Positions 1-9,148 of a DNA stretch of 64,000 nucleotides are shown piece after piece; the first letter of the stretch is position 1; the number at the start of each line of letters is the position of its first letter. The DNA is from a bacterium (GTDB taxonomy: Bacteria; Patescibacteriota; Minisyncoccia; Phycocordibacterales; UBA918): positions 1-64,000 of the forward strand of contig JAIYEC010000070.1 in assembly GCA_027487145.1 (NCBI GenBank). Direction: 5' to 3'. The notes beneath the pieces were generated by a model. The model was not told the DNA's origin. It did not search any database and saw nothing but the letters and a program-made list of their open reading frames with translations. The translations under genes were made by a program, and so were the position numbers.

Positions 1-34
1 AGGGCCACCCTCCGCATGTGCGGAGGGTGGCCCT
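1..34. terminator. Long perfect hairpin at window edge
   Basis: Two 16-bp complementary arms (1-16 and 19-34) are separated by 2 nt. A short T-run follows some nucleotides later. It probably ends a gene lying to the left of the window. Confidence 0.5.
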
Positions 35-78
35 TCGTCTGTTTTTGGGTTATTCCCTGTTCCCTATTTTTGATAAAC

Positions 79-106
79 AAAAAACTCCCCGAAGGGAGTT
101 TTTTGT
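79..106 (-). terminator. Rho-independent terminator of the S-layer-like gene
   Basis: A stem with arms AACTCCC and GGGAGTT around a CGAA tetraloop is bordered by A-runs and T-runs on both sides. It can act in both directions. It lies about 40 nt beyond the stop codon of the minus-strand gene. Confidence 0.8.
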
Positions 107-146
107 TTCAACTAGACTTTAACAGTTCAAGTTAATCTTCCAATAA

Positions 147-2081
147 TTATTGGTTGATTGCCTTGTTAGCTGTTCGGAAGTCTGAAGCTGGAGTTGGTAC
201 ATATGGAAGAGCAGATGAACCATTTGTGTTTGGTGAGTACCATACTTCTTCAAGCTGTACACGGAATGAACCGGCAGCAGCTGGGTCGTAAGTTACTGTC
301 AAAGTAAATGTTTCTGTTTCTCCTTCTTCTACTGTGAATACTCCTGGAGTATCTTCATCACCTGTTGATTCAAGTACTGAGGTAATTGTACCTGCAGCAG
401 CTGGCTCAACAGCGAATTCTACACCTCCTGTATTAGTTGTAGCGTTTGTTGAAGTAGCGAATTCCTTGATGTAGAAGTCACCTTCAATCGCAGTTACTTC
501 GAATTCAAGTGTGTATTCACCGATAGTGTCGTTTTGACCAAGAGTATCAACAGATGAAGTGAATCCATCTACTGGTACTACGATACCTTCAGCTACGAGT
601 GTGTGAGTATCACCTACTGCAGAACCTGAGAAATCGCTTGAATCAAGATCATCAGCACCTTCAGCATCTGTAAGAGCTCGTTGTGCTGATTCTACAGAAG
701 CCTTGATAGTTGTTCCGTTAGCGTAGGTAGCTTGTGACTTGAAGTCAACAACTACTTCTACAGTAACTTCAGCATCTTCATCGATAGTAACGTCTCCGTC
801 AATATCGAACTGAGCTGTTGTAGAACCGTTTACTTCGTTAAGTGAACCTTCAGCGTCGAATTCTTCGCCGTCGATTACAAGCATAACGTCATCTACTACG
901 TCTTGTGTAGTATCACCTGTTACATCAAGCTTAACAGCAAGATTCTGGAGTTCAATATCTCCTTCTTTTGCTTCGATTGTGTATTCAAGGATAGTTACAC
1001 CGTCTGTTGTGTCATCTTCATCTACGATGATGTCAGTTGCTTCTGGGTTGTTATCACCTAGAGAGAACTTGAGTTCTTCACCGTCTCCAGCTTCTACAAT
1101 CTTGAATGTTGCAGGTGAACCAATTTGGTCAACTGAATCTTCATCTGTAGCAACGCCGTCAGCGTCGAAGTAACGTACTTCATCAACTCGGATTGACCAG
1201 TCATCTTCATCTGAAACACCAGCATCATCAACTGATTCTTGTACTGTAGCTCCGATGGTAACTTCTGTTTCTTCGTCTTCCATGAGTACGAGGTCAAGAC
1301 CTGATACTCGGAAAGTTCCGTTATCTTCGTCGAGGTAGTTGTCTTCATCAGTTGCATCAAATTCAGCAACCATGTCGCCATCTACCCATACTGAGATAGT
1401 GTCGAATACGTCCCATGGGTCGTTTTCTGTATTATCTCCGTCAGTGTAGAGCTTGAAGTCCATTCGAGCTACTTCGATGTCACCATCTTGTGCTTCGAGT
1501 TTAAGTTCAGCGATTTCAGCATCTTCTGCACCTTCTTGCACATCAGTGTCTGATGCGTTGTCGATTTCAAAAGTGTTGAGTTCACCTTCACCTTGAAGTT
1601 CATCAGATGATGAATCATCTGAATCATCTTCATCTTCATCTGTAGCGTCTTCATCGTCACAAGCAGCATCCATAGCAGCCATTGTAAGAGGACCGTAGTA
1701 CCCTACAGCTGGTGATACAGAGTTCTTTCCTTGCCATGAAGCAAGAGCAGCCTTTGTTTGTGCACCGAAGTATCCTGTAGCGCCAGCTGGGATTGATTCC
1801 CCGTCAGCGATAAGGCGGTTTTGAAGTGCAGTTACGTTAGCACCCTTTGAACCCATTGTAAGTGGAGCTGGGATTGATTCACATGATGATGAACCACCTG
1901 TGCTCTTACCACCCATCTTTCCTTCAAGTTCTGCAACTTGAGCGAGAAGATCAGCGATAGTCTTTTGCAAGTCTTCACTTGATTCCTGTGCGTTAACAGC
2001 AGGAGCCACGAGTGTGAAGAGCATTGCGATTGCTACGAAAGCTACTGAGAACTTTGAAGCAAAATCTTTTGCAATAGTCAT
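147..2081 (-). CDS. Secreted acidic S-layer-like protein with N-terminal peptidoglycan-binding domain
   Basis: This 644-aa protein has a clear signal peptide (hydrophobic residues about 11-30, cleavage after VNA at 31). A short coiled stretch follows, then a PG_binding_1-like unit at about 73-140 with two GYFG/GYYG sub-repeats. Next is a run of D, E and S (about 142-165). The rest is beta-rich and very acidic, and resembles Ig-like or S-layer repeats. The PG-binding unit suggests anchoring to the wall, with the acidic part displayed outside. The high acidity recalls the surface layers known in many CPR bacteria, but S-layer identity is inferred. The gene is monocistronic, with its own terminator and a very long upstream region. 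The start was chosen because the signal peptide begins there; no clear Shine-Dalgarno is visible. Confidence 0.8.
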   Translation of the reverse strand: MTIAKDFASKFSVAFVAIAMLFTLVAPAVNAQESSEDLQKTIADLLAQVAELEGKMGGKSTGGSSSCESIPAPLTMGSKGANVTALQNRLIADGESIPAGATGYFGAQTKAALASWQGKNSVSPAVGYYGPLTMAAMDAACDDEDATDEDEDDSDDSSSDELQGEGELNTFEIDNASDTDVQEGAEDAEIAELKLEAQDGDIEVARMDFKLYTDGDNTENDPWDVFDTISVWVDGDMVAEFDATDEDNYLDEDNGTFRVSGLDLVLMEDEETEVTIGATVQESVDDAGVSDEDDWSIRVDEVRYFDADGVATDEDSVDQIGSPATFKIVEAGDGEELKFSLGDNNPEATDIIVDEDDTTDGVTILEYTIEAKEGDIELQNLAVKLDVTGDTTQDVVDDVMLVIDGEEFDAEGSLNEVNGSTTAQFDIDGDVTIDEDAEVTVEVVVDFKSQATYANGTTIKASVESAQRALTDAEGADDLDSSDFSGSAVGDTHTLVAEGIVVPVDGFTSSVDTLGQNDTIGEYTLEFEVTAIEGDFYIKEFATSTNATTNTGGVEFAVEPAAAGTITSVLESTGDEDTPGVFTVEEGETETFTLTVTYDPAAAGSFRVQLEEVWYSPNTNGSSALPYVPTPASDFRTANKAINQ

Positions 2082-2919
2082 AATTAATTACGTTTGTTTG
2101 TAGTAAACGCGTTTACGCCGCGTCGGATTGGATTACTCCAACCCTTTACTTGATAAGGGCTAATAATATGAATTAATTCATATTCGCAAAAAGGTTATCA
2201 ATCAGTTTGCGTAATATCACTAACTTTTCAGTCAGCTCACTACTTTTGATGCATCATCATGCAGTGAGCTGACGGAAAAGGTTAGCTGTAAATTCGGACC
2301 GAAAATCTGTGGTACGGCGGGAAGCACGAGGGCTTCAACGGAATTGTGTCTGTCGTGCGGTTGTGTACGAAGGGTTACTTATTACCACAGTAAAAGTATC
2401 CGTTCGTGAGAACGTTTTGTTTTTTACATATAAATCTTTTGTAAACAAAAGAGTATGTCAACGAACAAACCCAGCCCTGGGCCCCTTCTGAACCGGTGGT
2501 CTCTAGGCTATAGAGAGCACGTGTTTGATTCAGAAAAAGCGCATCAGCGCAGTCCTTTTAGTGTATCACCTTTTATAAAAAAGGGTATAGTATGCGACTT
2601 GTGGATACGCTGTGTAAAAAACACTCGCGGTATACAACATTGAAGGCGGTAACACCCATTATATGATACGTCTTAAAGGTCGATGGTCTGTGTTAGAAGA
2701 CGCCCTTTGTGTAAGGCTCTTACAGCCAAAATATTATGAAACGATATTTTCTTTTGGCAACTATCGCAGGTCGTCCGCTCCTTCCCTCTTTGTTACACAT
2801 ATATATGTGTACTAGATTGTATTACGGACACTCGTCCCTCATCTGTCCTTAGTAGATATCCGTGGGGACGGAGTATTGAAGACAAAAGCTTAACGGCTTA
2901 TTGAGTAAGTATCTGTCTT
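2082..2919. promoter_or_regulatory. Hairpin-rich 838-bp region upstream of the S-layer-like gene
   Basis: No convincing gene is present; the two plus-strand ORFs here are short and composition-poor. The region is unusually rich in paired elements. There is a roughly 20-bp near-perfect stem (2223-2242 with 2263-2282). An 8-bp stem (2307-2314 with 2383-2390) encloses a second stem (GCACGA with TCGTGC). Further hairpins lie at 2437-2452, about 2487-2535, 2538-2552 and 2795-2810. It may be a long structured mRNA leader or a separate RNA. I tested it by eye for RNase P, tmRNA, 6S and SRP core motifs and found none. Confidence 0.4.
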
Positions 2920-3681
2920 TTATTTCATTACAGAGTAGCGAGACCATCTTCTTTCACCATCTCTCTTTACTTGTCCTTTTTCTATGAGACTGTTCAGCTC
3001 ACGTTGAATTGTCTTTTCACTTACATCAGTGATGATGTCTGCAATGTCTCTGATAGTGGCATTAGGCTTTGCTTCAAGGACTGTCTTTATGCGCTCCGCT
3101 CTATCGGTCAATTGACTGTACACGAAATAGGCGTCTGAGCTGATGTCTCCACTTGGGATCCGTACGGGTTTCTTCCGCGTATGTGTTCCGCTTTGTAGGG
3201 TCGGTCGACTTTGGTTTCCATCGGCGATTTTTTTGACCGGTGGCTTTTCGTGCAGCATTTGTTCTACTGCTAGTTCGATACCTCTGGTCCTACTTACCAA
3301 GAAGTGATTGGCGATGTAGCGTTGGGCGAGATCAATCTGCTCATACATGAGTACACCGATGTTCTTCGGGATAAGGCCAGCGGCTTCCCCCACCTTTAAG
3401 GTACTCAAGAGACAGGTTAGCTCGTGTTGGAATTCTTCAAGGCCAGAAGTGGCATTGTTGGCTGGTAATCTAAGGACACTAAGAGAGGCTTCATGGACAG
3501 TGAACGCAGTGTCTTTTATATAAGACACTGTATCAAAGTCATTTTTATTAGTCTCGGTATGAGACAGTACATAGAAGACTACAGACAATAGTTTCTCTAC
3601 TCTTTTAAAGACATTTATAAAGTACTCATTGTCCGATGAAAGTCTTTTTATCTCTACGTAGGTGTCCTTTTCTGGTGTCAT
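2920..3681 (-). CDS. Winged-helix DNA-binding protein, possible regulator
   Basis: This 253-aa protein has a helical N-terminal half (about 1-150) without a recognised family. A basic linker at about 155-175 follows. The C-terminal winged helix (about 185-253) has the DeoR/MarR-like pattern TIRDIADII, then KTIQRELNSL, then a wing GQVKRDGERRW. It is divergent from ftsK. A GTCTTAAAGAC palindrome sits in the 157-bp intergenic region, and two more GTCT...AGAC inverted repeats lie inside the gene (3506-3529 and 3551-3565), so autoregulation is possible. Its targets are unknown. The DNA-binding assignment rests on the C-terminus only. Confidence 0.6.
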   Translation of the reverse strand: MTPEKDTYVEIKRLSSDNEYFINVFKRVEKLLSVVFYVLSHTETNKNDFDTVSYIKDTAFTVHEASLSVLRLPANNATSGLEEFQHELTCLLSTLKVGEAAGLIPKNIGVLMYEQIDLAQRYIANHFLVSRTRGIELAVEQMLHEKPPVKKIADGNQSRPTLQSGTHTRKKPVRIPSGDISSDAYFVYSQLTDRAERIKTVLEAKPNATIRDIADIITDVSEKTIQRELNSLIEKGQVKRDGERRWSRYSVMK

Positions 3682-3712
3682 ATATTTGTCCTTAAAACTT
3701 CTAAAAGCCTCT

Positions 3713-3723
3713 GTCTTAAAGAC
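3713..3723. promoter_or_regulatory. GTCTTAAAGAC palindrome in the ftsK divergent promoter region
   Basis: An 11-bp inverted repeat lies between two divergent genes, 32 nt before the start of the winged-helix gene. Related GTCT...AGAC repeats occur in that gene. A candidate operator; no experimental support. For ftsK, TGCTATGAT at 3808-3816 looks like an extended -10 element. Confidence 0.3.
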
Positions 3724-3838
3724 TACTATAGAGACATTCTGAGACTTTGCAACTTGTACGATAGTGTTCTTTATGGCGGTCTACTGTCGGCCAGAGTAGC
3801 CTCATCGTGCTATGATGTGCGTATCGTTTTAATGAGTT

Positions 3839-6028
3839 ATGGCACGCAAAAAGATTGAAAAGAAAGTAGAAAAAGCTCCTTTATTCCACGACCTCTCGCC
3901 GCATGCGAGACAAGCAATTGGAGCAGTTGTTATGGGAGTACTGGGAGTATTCTTCCTCTTTGCTTTGTTTGAAAGTGGCGGTCCTTTAGGTGAGTACACC
4001 GTCATCGGACTTCAGTGGTTATTTGGTGGTGGCGCCTGGCTAGCTCCCTTTGCCTGTTTCCTATACATATATGTACTGCTCAAACCAAAAGAAAATGAGA
4101 CGGTAAGTGCAGCTAAAGTCACGGGTACCGTTCTGCTTTTCCTCGCGCTCTTAGGTAGTCTTGAATTGAGCCAAGATGACTTGGGAGGGATGCTGGGGCT
4201 CGCGCTGGCGTGGCCGCTTGAACATCTCCTTGGAGCCGCGGTATCGGGAATTGTCTTTTTTGCGGCGGTACTGATTTCAATCTTTCTTATCTTCAACACC
4301 GGACTCAAGCTCCCTAACTTTGCTGGAGTAAAAGAAGTACTGAAGGGTGATCCAAAAGATGCTAGTAAAGACGAAGAGGAAGAGTTGGAGGACTTTGATG
4401 ACATTGCTCCAGAACCAGAAAAAGAAGGTGAGGAGGAAGAGGAAGAGAAAGCCGGTGGAGCACTTGGTCTTGGAGCTATCGTATCGAATATCGCCAAGAG
4501 CAAACCAAACGACATCCTCGTGAAGCACTTTAGTGGTACCTATGTCGCTCCTTCCCTTTCGCTCCTAAATAAAGAAAGTGGCAAGGCAAATATTGGAGAC
4601 GTAAAAGCGAACGCCAACACTATCAAGCGAACCCTCGCTGACTTCGGTATCTCAGTTGAGATGGACGCGGTGGAGAGTGGACCGACTATCACCCGCTATG
4701 CACTTAAGCCAGCGCAAGGTGTCCGTATCGCTCGCATCGCTGGACTCCAACAAGAGCTTCAGTTGGCACTGAAGGCTAGCTCGATTCGAGTCGAAGCACC
4801 GATTCCAGGAAAGTCGCTCGTGGGTATTGAAGTGCCAAACCAGACGCGGGCTACCGTTGGGCTTGCCTCCCTTCTCGCCACCCCAGAGTACACCGACTCA
4901 CCTCACCCACTCATTGCTGCGCTTGGAAAAGATGTAACCGGTAACGTACACTTCACCAACATTGCTCGTATGCCACACGGACTGATTGCCGGTACCACCG
5001 GTTCGGGAAAGTCGGTTACGATTCAAAACATCATCATCTCGCTGCTCTACCGAAACTCTCCTGAACAGCTGCGACTTATCTTGGTCGACCCAAAGCGAGT
5101 AGAACTCACTCTCTATAATAAAATCCCTCACCTTCTTACCCCGGTTATCACTGATGCCAAGAAGGCCATCCGCGCGCTCTCATGGGCGGTAAAGGAAATG
5201 GAACGACGGTACGACCTTCTTGAAGCTGAACAGGTGCAGAACATCGCCTCATACCACAAAAACATCTACCAGCCGGCCAAGAAGGAGTGGGAGAAGAAAG
5301 GCAAGCCAGAGGAGGAACAAATCAATCTGCCTGAAGCTCTCCCCTACATCGTGATTATTCTCGATGAGCTCAACGACCTCATGCAGGCCTACCCACGTGA
5401 ACTTGAAGGTTGTATCGTGCGCTTGGCTCAGATGAGTCGTGCGGTAGGTATTCACCTCATCTTGGCTACCCAGCGTCCGTCGGTGAACGTTATCACCGGT
5501 ACGATTAAGGCAAACGTACCAACTCGTATTGCGCTGGCGGTAGCCTCTCAGATTGACTCACGGACGATTATCGACACGGTTGGGGCTGAGAAGCTCCTAG
5601 GAGCCGGAGACATGCTCTACCTCTCAAGTGACTCCCCTCGTCCGTATCGTCTTCAGTCAGCCTTCATCTCAGAAGAAGAGATTAAGCGCGTGGTGGAATA
5701 TCTCCGTAATCAAGCCGCCGATACCCTTGAGACACTCGACCTAGATAGTAAAGAAGACTCGGGAGCTGATAGCTTCATGCGCTCACTGACCGGAAGTGAA
5801 GAAACTGAGGACGACCTCTACGAAGACGCTAAAGCAGCCGTCCTTGAGGCTGGTAAGGCTTCCACCTCATACCTCCAGCGAAAACTGCGGGTTGGATACT
5901 CTCGGGCGGCTAGACTGATTGATCTCTTGGAAGAAAATGGTGTCATTGGTCCACAAGACGGAGCGCGACCACGAGAAATCCTTGGTAGCGGTGGTGGTGA
6001 CAGCTCAGAGAGTCGAGACATGGAATAG
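3839..6028 (+). CDS. ftsK: DNA translocase FtsK/SpoIIIE
   Basis: A 729-aa membrane-anchored ATPase that pumps chromosomal DNA through the division septum. It has four predicted N-terminal TM segments (about 25-155) and an acidic linker at 176-205. The FtsK alpha domain precedes the motor domain, which has Walker A GTTGSGKS at 385-392 and Walker B IVIILDEL at 504-511, followed by LATQRPSV. A gamma winged-helix domain (about 660-720) would read KOPS-like sequences. Length is normal for FtsK with a short linker. The following gene starts 2 nt after the stop, so they are probably cotranscribed. Confidence 0.95.
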   Translation: MARKKIEKKVEKAPLFHDLSPHARQAIGAVVMGVLGVFFLFALFESGGPLGEYTVIGLQWLFGGGAWLAPFACFLYIYVLLKPKENETVSAAKVTGTVLLFLALLGSLELSQDDLGGMLGLALAWPLEHLLGAAVSGIVFFAAVLISIFLIFNTGLKLPNFAGVKEVLKGDPKDASKDEEEELEDFDDIAPEPEKEGEEEEEEKAGGALGLGAIVSNIAKSKPNDILVKHFSGTYVAPSLSLLNKESGKANIGDVKANANTIKRTLADFGISVEMDAVESGPTITRYALKPAQGVRIARIAGLQQELQLALKASSIRVEAPIPGKSLVGIEVPNQTRATVGLASLLATPEYTDSPHPLIAALGKDVTGNVHFTNIARMPHGLIAGTTGSGKSVTIQNIIISLLYRNSPEQLRLILVDPKRVELTLYNKIPHLLTPVITDAKKAIRALSWAVKEMERRYDLLEAEQVQNIASYHKNIYQPAKKEWEKKGKPEEEQINLPEALPYIVIILDELNDLMQAYPRELEGCIVRLAQMSRAVGIHLILATQRPSVNVITGTIKANVPTRIALAVASQIDSRTIIDTVGAEKLLGAGDMLYLSSDSPRPYRLQSAFISEEEIKRVVEYLRNQAADTLETLDLDSKEDSGADSFMRSLTGSEETEDDLYEDAKAAVLEAGKASTSYLQRKLRVGYSRAARLIDLLEENGVIGPQDGARPREILGSGGGDSSESRDME

Positions 6029-6030
6029 CT

Positions 6031-6411
6031 ATGTACGGTATCTCAGAAAAAGACACCTACCCACTTCGTACCCTCCTTAAGTACTGGATTATTGCCATCG
6101 TAACTCTCCTCATACTGGGGTTTGTGATATTCCAGGCTCGCTTCCTCATCACTGGACCACGAATCGTGCTCGATGACCTACCTGAGGGACCATACAATAC
6201 GCAACAAATAACCATTTCTGGGGGCGCCTATAATATTTCCAGGCTCTGGCTTAATGATCGGCCAATTTATACTGACGCCAAAGGGAGGTTTGAAGAGGCT
6301 ATCGTGCTTGAAAACGGCTATACAGTAGCTACCCTGCGGGCGGAGGATAGATATGGACGAACGACGAGAGTGAGTACTCCTTTAGTATATATTCCAGCCA
6401 GCCTCAAGTAG
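6031..6411 (+). CDS. Single-pass membrane protein with Ig-like extracytoplasmic domain
   Basis: A 126-aa protein with a cytoplasmic N-terminus, one TM helix at about 17-37 and a C-terminal beta-sandwich-like domain. The pattern (PYNTQQITISG, then LWLNDRPIYTDAKGRFEE, then ATLRAEDRYGR) resembles the glucodextranase-B/bacterial Ig-like fold common in Patescibacteria envelope proteins. It starts 2 nt after ftsK and probably shares its mRNA, so a role at the division site is possible but unproven. Confidence 0.65.
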   Translation: MYGISEKDTYPLRTLLKYWIIAIVTLLILGFVIFQARFLITGPRIVLDDLPEGPYNTQQITISGGAYNISRLWLNDRPIYTDAKGRFEEAIVLENGYTVATLRAEDRYGRTTRVSTPLVYIPASLK

Positions 6412-6440
6412 GGTCTACGCACATGGCACTCTCCATCGGA

Positions 6441-6487
6441 TTGCACTCATTTACATAGACACTATAAAATCTAAAATACGGTATACT
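6441..6487 (+). promoter_or_regulatory. Probable recA promoter
   Basis: TTGCAC at 6441-6446 and TATAAA at 6463-6468 are spaced by 16 nt. A second -10-like TATACT lies at 6482-6487. No LexA-type palindrome was seen. The recA start has no clear Shine-Dalgarno. Confidence 0.45.
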
Positions 6488-6516
6488 AGTAGCACTTTAG
6501 AATTGTAATTAAACTT

Positions 6517-7653
6517 ATGGCAGCCAAAAAATCTACCACCAAGAAGGCCCCTGTCGTTGCGCGCAAGGCAGGAGAAAAAAGTGACGTGAACGACATTGCA
6601 GAGACCCTACGAAGCATCAAGACTAAGTTCGGCGATGAAGCCATCATGACACTTGATGAAACTAAGAAGGTTGATGTTGAGTCGGTGTCTTCTGGATCAA
6701 TCGGTCTTGATGATGCCCTTGGTATCGGCGGATACCCACGCGGACGTATTATCGAAATCTTTGGTCCTGAATCTTCAGGTAAGACTACCCTTTCCCTTCA
6801 TGCTGTAGCTGAGGCGCAAAAGGCTGGCGGTATCTGTGCGTTTATCGACGCAGAACACGCCATGGATCCAGAGTACGCTCGCAAGCTTGGAGTAAAACTC
6901 GATGAGCTGCTTATCTCTCAGCCAGACAATGGTGAGCAAGCACTCGAAATCGTTGAATCACTCGTCCGTACGGGAAAGATCGATGTGATTGTGATTGACT
7001 CAGTGGCTGCCCTTACCCCACGAGATGAGATTGAAGGTGAAATGGGAGCGCACCACGTAGGAAAGCAAGCTCGTCTTATGAGCCAGGCACTGCGAAAACT
7101 CACTGGTATTGTGTCTAAGTCTAAGACCGTGATTATCTTCATCAACCAAATCCGTATGCAGGTTGGCGTAATGTTTGGTAACCCAGAAACAACTCCCGGC
7201 GGAAAGGCACTAAAGTTCTACACCTCAGTCCGTCTTGATATTCGTCGTATTGCCCAAATTAAGAAAGGTGAAGAAGTGGTTGGTGGTCGCCACCGAGTGA
7301 AGGTGGTAAAGAACAAGGTAGCTCCCCCATTTAGGGCGACTGAGTTTGACGTCCTCTACGGTGAAGGTATTTCAATTGAAGGTGAACTCCTCGCGCTTGG
7401 TGAGAAGTACAAGATGGTTCGAAAAAGCGGCGCATCATACACCTACCTCCCTCCTGGCGGTGATGAATCAACTGAAGTGAAGCTTGGTCGTGGGTATGAT
7501 GCTGCACGTACCACCATTCGTGGCGATAAGAAGCTCAAGACTGAACTCCTTAAAAACATTCGTAAATGTCTTAAAGATGAAGCAGCGAGCGGTGGCTACA
7601 CCGCTGCAGTAGCATCGGCGAGCGCTGATGATGAGGTAGAGCCAGCTGAGTAA
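6517..7653 (+). CDS. recA: Recombinase RecA
   Basis: A 378-aa strand-exchange ATPase for homologous recombination. Walker A GPESSGKT at 83-90, Walker B VIVIDSV and the RecA signature [10 protein letters not shown] are all present. The N-terminus has a lysine-rich extension ([11 protein letters not shown]) and the C-terminus an acidic tail. The gene is monocistronic, ending at a strong hairpin terminator 15 nt downstream. The assignment is not in doubt. Confidence 0.97.
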   Translation: MAAKKSTTKKAPVVARKAGEKSDVNDIAETLRSIKTKFGDEAIMTLDETKKVDVESVSSGSIGLDDALGIGGYPRGRIIEIFGPESSGKTTLSLHAVAEAQKAGGICAFIDAEHAMDPEYARKLGVKLDELLISQPDNGEQALEIVESLVRTGKIDVIVIDSVAALTPRDEIEGEMGAHHVGKQARLMSQALRKLTGIVSKSKTVIIFINQIRMQVGVMFGNPETTPGGKALKFYTSVRLDIRRIAQIKKGEEVVGGRHRVKVVKNKVAPPFRATEFDVLYGEGISIEGELLALGEKYKMVRKSGASYTYLPPGGDESTEVKLGRGYDAARTTIRGDKKLKTELLKNIRKCLKDEAASGGYTAAVASASADDEVEPAE

Positions 7654-7666
7654 CCTGTTCAAAAGA

Positions 7667-7699
7667 AAACCGCCGGGACCATGGTCCCGGCGGTTTTTT
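7667..7699. terminator. Bidirectional terminator after recA
   Basis: ACCGCCGGGACC and GGTCCCGGCGGT arms form a 12-bp GC-rich stem flanked by A-run and T-run. It serves recA on the plus strand and the convergent minus-strand gene. Confidence 0.9.
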
Positions 7700-7707
7700 A
7701 GCTTTAT

Positions 7708-8049
7708 TTAGGTAGTTTGCATTTTTCTTAGTGACAGTAGGACAGGTAAAGCCTTGGCAATGAAAGAAATACTGAGACCAATCATGAATACTGATACGAG
7801 GACGGTGAGTACCTCTCCCCCATTTAGCGCATTTACGAAAGCATGAAAGACAAAATCTGGAGTACTTGAAAGTGGTACGGAGCTCACGTTGTGAGAAATG
7901 GCGGCGACATGTGTCAGACGCCCGAACAAAGCAATTGAAGCACCGAGCAACACTCCCTGCCAAAGAGCGGCTGAGGTGGCGATGCTAATGGCGTACGAAT
8001 AGTACACGCGGCGCATAATTTTATTTTTAACTGTATTTGTTGTGCTCAT
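7708..8049 (-). CDS. Small two-TM membrane protein, unknown function
   Basis: A 113-aa protein with two hydrophobic segments (about 22-48 and 80-102), separated by a polar loop of about 35 residues. The C-terminus is short and basic. I do not recognise the family. Its mRNA would carry one of the four structured leader elements described here (8077-8157), the hairpin ending about 27 nt before the start codon. This links it to thyA, folA and the ECF sigma gene by shared upstream sequence only. Confidence 0.6.
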   Translation of the reverse strand: MSTTNTVKNKIMRRVYYSYAISIATSAALWQGVLLGASIALFGRLTHVAAISHNVSSVPLSSTPDFVFHAFVNALNGGEVLTVLVSVFMIGLSISFIAKALPVLLSLRKMQTT

Positions 8050-8076
8050 AAGATTTTGTGATGTTTTAATATTTGT

Positions 8077-8157
8077 GCGTCCAGCAATTTTTGACAGGAA
8101 AGAGTCAAAAATTGGGACGTAAATTCAGAATAATCGCTACGCTCATTTCTTCATTTA
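8077..8157 (-). ncRNA. Structured leader element, type A (copy 1)
   Basis: Read on the minus strand: a conserved block (8121-8157, containing GAGCGTAGCGA) followed by a two-tier hairpin. The outer stem is 8115-8119 with 8078-8082. The inner 11-bp perfect stem is 8104-8114 with 8085-8095, with loop TCTTTCCT and an unpaired CT on its 3' side. The thyA copy keeps the same architecture with different paired bases. Confidence 0.6.
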
Positions 8158-8204
8158 TGCCATACGGTTATTATTACACCGATTGAGATAAAAAGGTTAC
8201 GAAT

Positions 8205-8331
8205 CTATAGCGCCAGGAAATCTGTGAAGTGCAAGGCGTGGGAGGAACTTGGCATGAGTCGTACTTGGTGTACGGTGAATGACAAGTTACTGAACCACAA
8301 CGAAGCAATTTGCGATTTCCTGGCGCTATAG
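8205..8331. repeat. 18-bp perfect inverted repeat enclosing a nested hairpin
   Basis: CTATAGCGCCAGGAAATC at 8205-8222 is exactly complementary to 8314-8331. Between them AACTTG/CAAGTT and CGTAC/GTACG form further nested pairs, so the 127-nt unit can fold as one long stem. The right arm overlaps the stop codon of the sigma gene. It could be a 3' RNA structure, a terminator without U-tract, or a miniature mobile element. Confidence 0.7.
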
Positions 8332-8916
8332 CAATGCTTCGGCCTCCCCATCCTTACTCTCCTTCTTAAAAGCTGCCTTGGCTCGGTGAATACGGGCTTT
8401 AATGGTACCGACATTCTCCCCTGTCTCAGATGCAATATCTTCTTGGCTCCAGCGCTCGAGGTAATGAAGACGAAGGACATAGGCGAGATGTTCTGGTAAA
8501 CGCTCGAGGATTCTCTCTATACCATCTCGCTTTTCGGCAAAGCCACTGTGTTCTTTCATCTCACCGATAAATTGTTCAAACTCAGGATCAATAGCGGTAA
8601 AGCGCTGCCCTTCTTTAATGAGCTTTTGGTAGCGCGTGAAAGCCGTGTTCATAAGGATACGGTAGGCCCAAGAAGAGAACTTGGCGCCTGACTGTGGTTC
8701 GTACTTGTCAGCGTAGACGTATATTTTGGTAAACGCGTCTTGTACAATCTCCTCGGCATCGCGAGGATCATGAACAATCCCTTTGGCCTTACGCAGAAAC
8801 GGCTCTTGGTACCGATCGACTAACACTGAGAAAAGCCATGGTTGCGCCCGAGACACCATGAGAATCTGTTCATCTTCCCAATCTTGGATATCTGCTAATG
8901 AATTTACGCCAAACAT
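8326..8916 (-). CDS. ECF-type RNA polymerase sigma factor
   Basis: A 196-aa sigma-70 family protein with only the two ECF domains. Region 2 (about 30-100) has the DPRDAEEIVQDAFTK and FSSWAYRILMN motifs that bind core RNAP and melt the -10. Region 4 (about 135-185) ends in a helix-turn-helix (SQEDIASETGENVGTIKARI). No anti-sigma gene is adjacent. Its long 5' region carries a type B structured leader (9048-9147). The stop codon lies within the right arm of an 18-bp inverted repeat, which may affect mRNA stability. Confidence 0.9.
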   Translation of the reverse strand: MFGVNSLADIQDWEDEQILMVSRAQPWLFSVLVDRYQEPFLRKAKGIVHDPRDAEEIVQDAFTKIYVYADKYEPQSGAKFSSWAYRILMNTAFTRYQKLIKEGQRFTAIDPEFEQFIGEMKEHSGFAEKRDGIERILERLPEHLAYVLRLHYLERWSQEDIASETGENVGTIKARIHRAKAAFKKESKDGEAEALL

Positions 8917-9047
8917 ATGTTTTATAGTATCACCCTAATGAATTAATAGTAGTTTTACGTTTCATAGTAAATCTGCTATAAATAGTCACTTGATTAGTAT
9001 TTATTTAATTGAGCAGCAAGACAAGGGGTGGTCATTACGACCTCCTT

Positions 9048-9147
9048 TACAGCTCGCCACCGCTGGATTCTCCCTTAGGAGGGGTCGGATCCAGCGAGGC
9101 GCCTGTATATTTTCGAAATAGTCGAGCTTCGCTCTCCTTTTCTCAAA
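9048..9147 (-). ncRNA. Structured leader element, type B (copy 1)
   Basis: On the minus strand: hairpin GAGC-GAA-GCTC (9126-9136), conserved TATACAGG, then P1 (UACAG, bulged G, CGCC pairing GGCG, bulged AG, CUGUA; 9050-9109) enclosing an 8-bp P2 (9091-9098 with 9063-9070). The folA copy has the same design with compensatory changes. It lies about 130 nt upstream of the ECF sigma start and ends 1 nt short of efp on the other strand. Confidence 0.6.
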
Positions 9148-9148
9148 C

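Noticed and set aside
1094..1669. Minus-strand ORFs inside the S-layer-like gene
   Set aside because: Shadow frames of a low-complexity acidic gene; not independent genes.
2309..2643. Two overlapping plus-strand ORFs of 60-62 codons
   Set aside because: No ribosome-binding site, poor composition, and they overlap a hairpin-rich region; more likely non-coding.
2082..2919. RNase P RNA, tmRNA, 6S or SRP RNA
   Set aside because: None of the core motifs I looked for (for example GAGGAAAGTCC, GGAAGGAAGCAG, tmRNA ends) was found on either strand.
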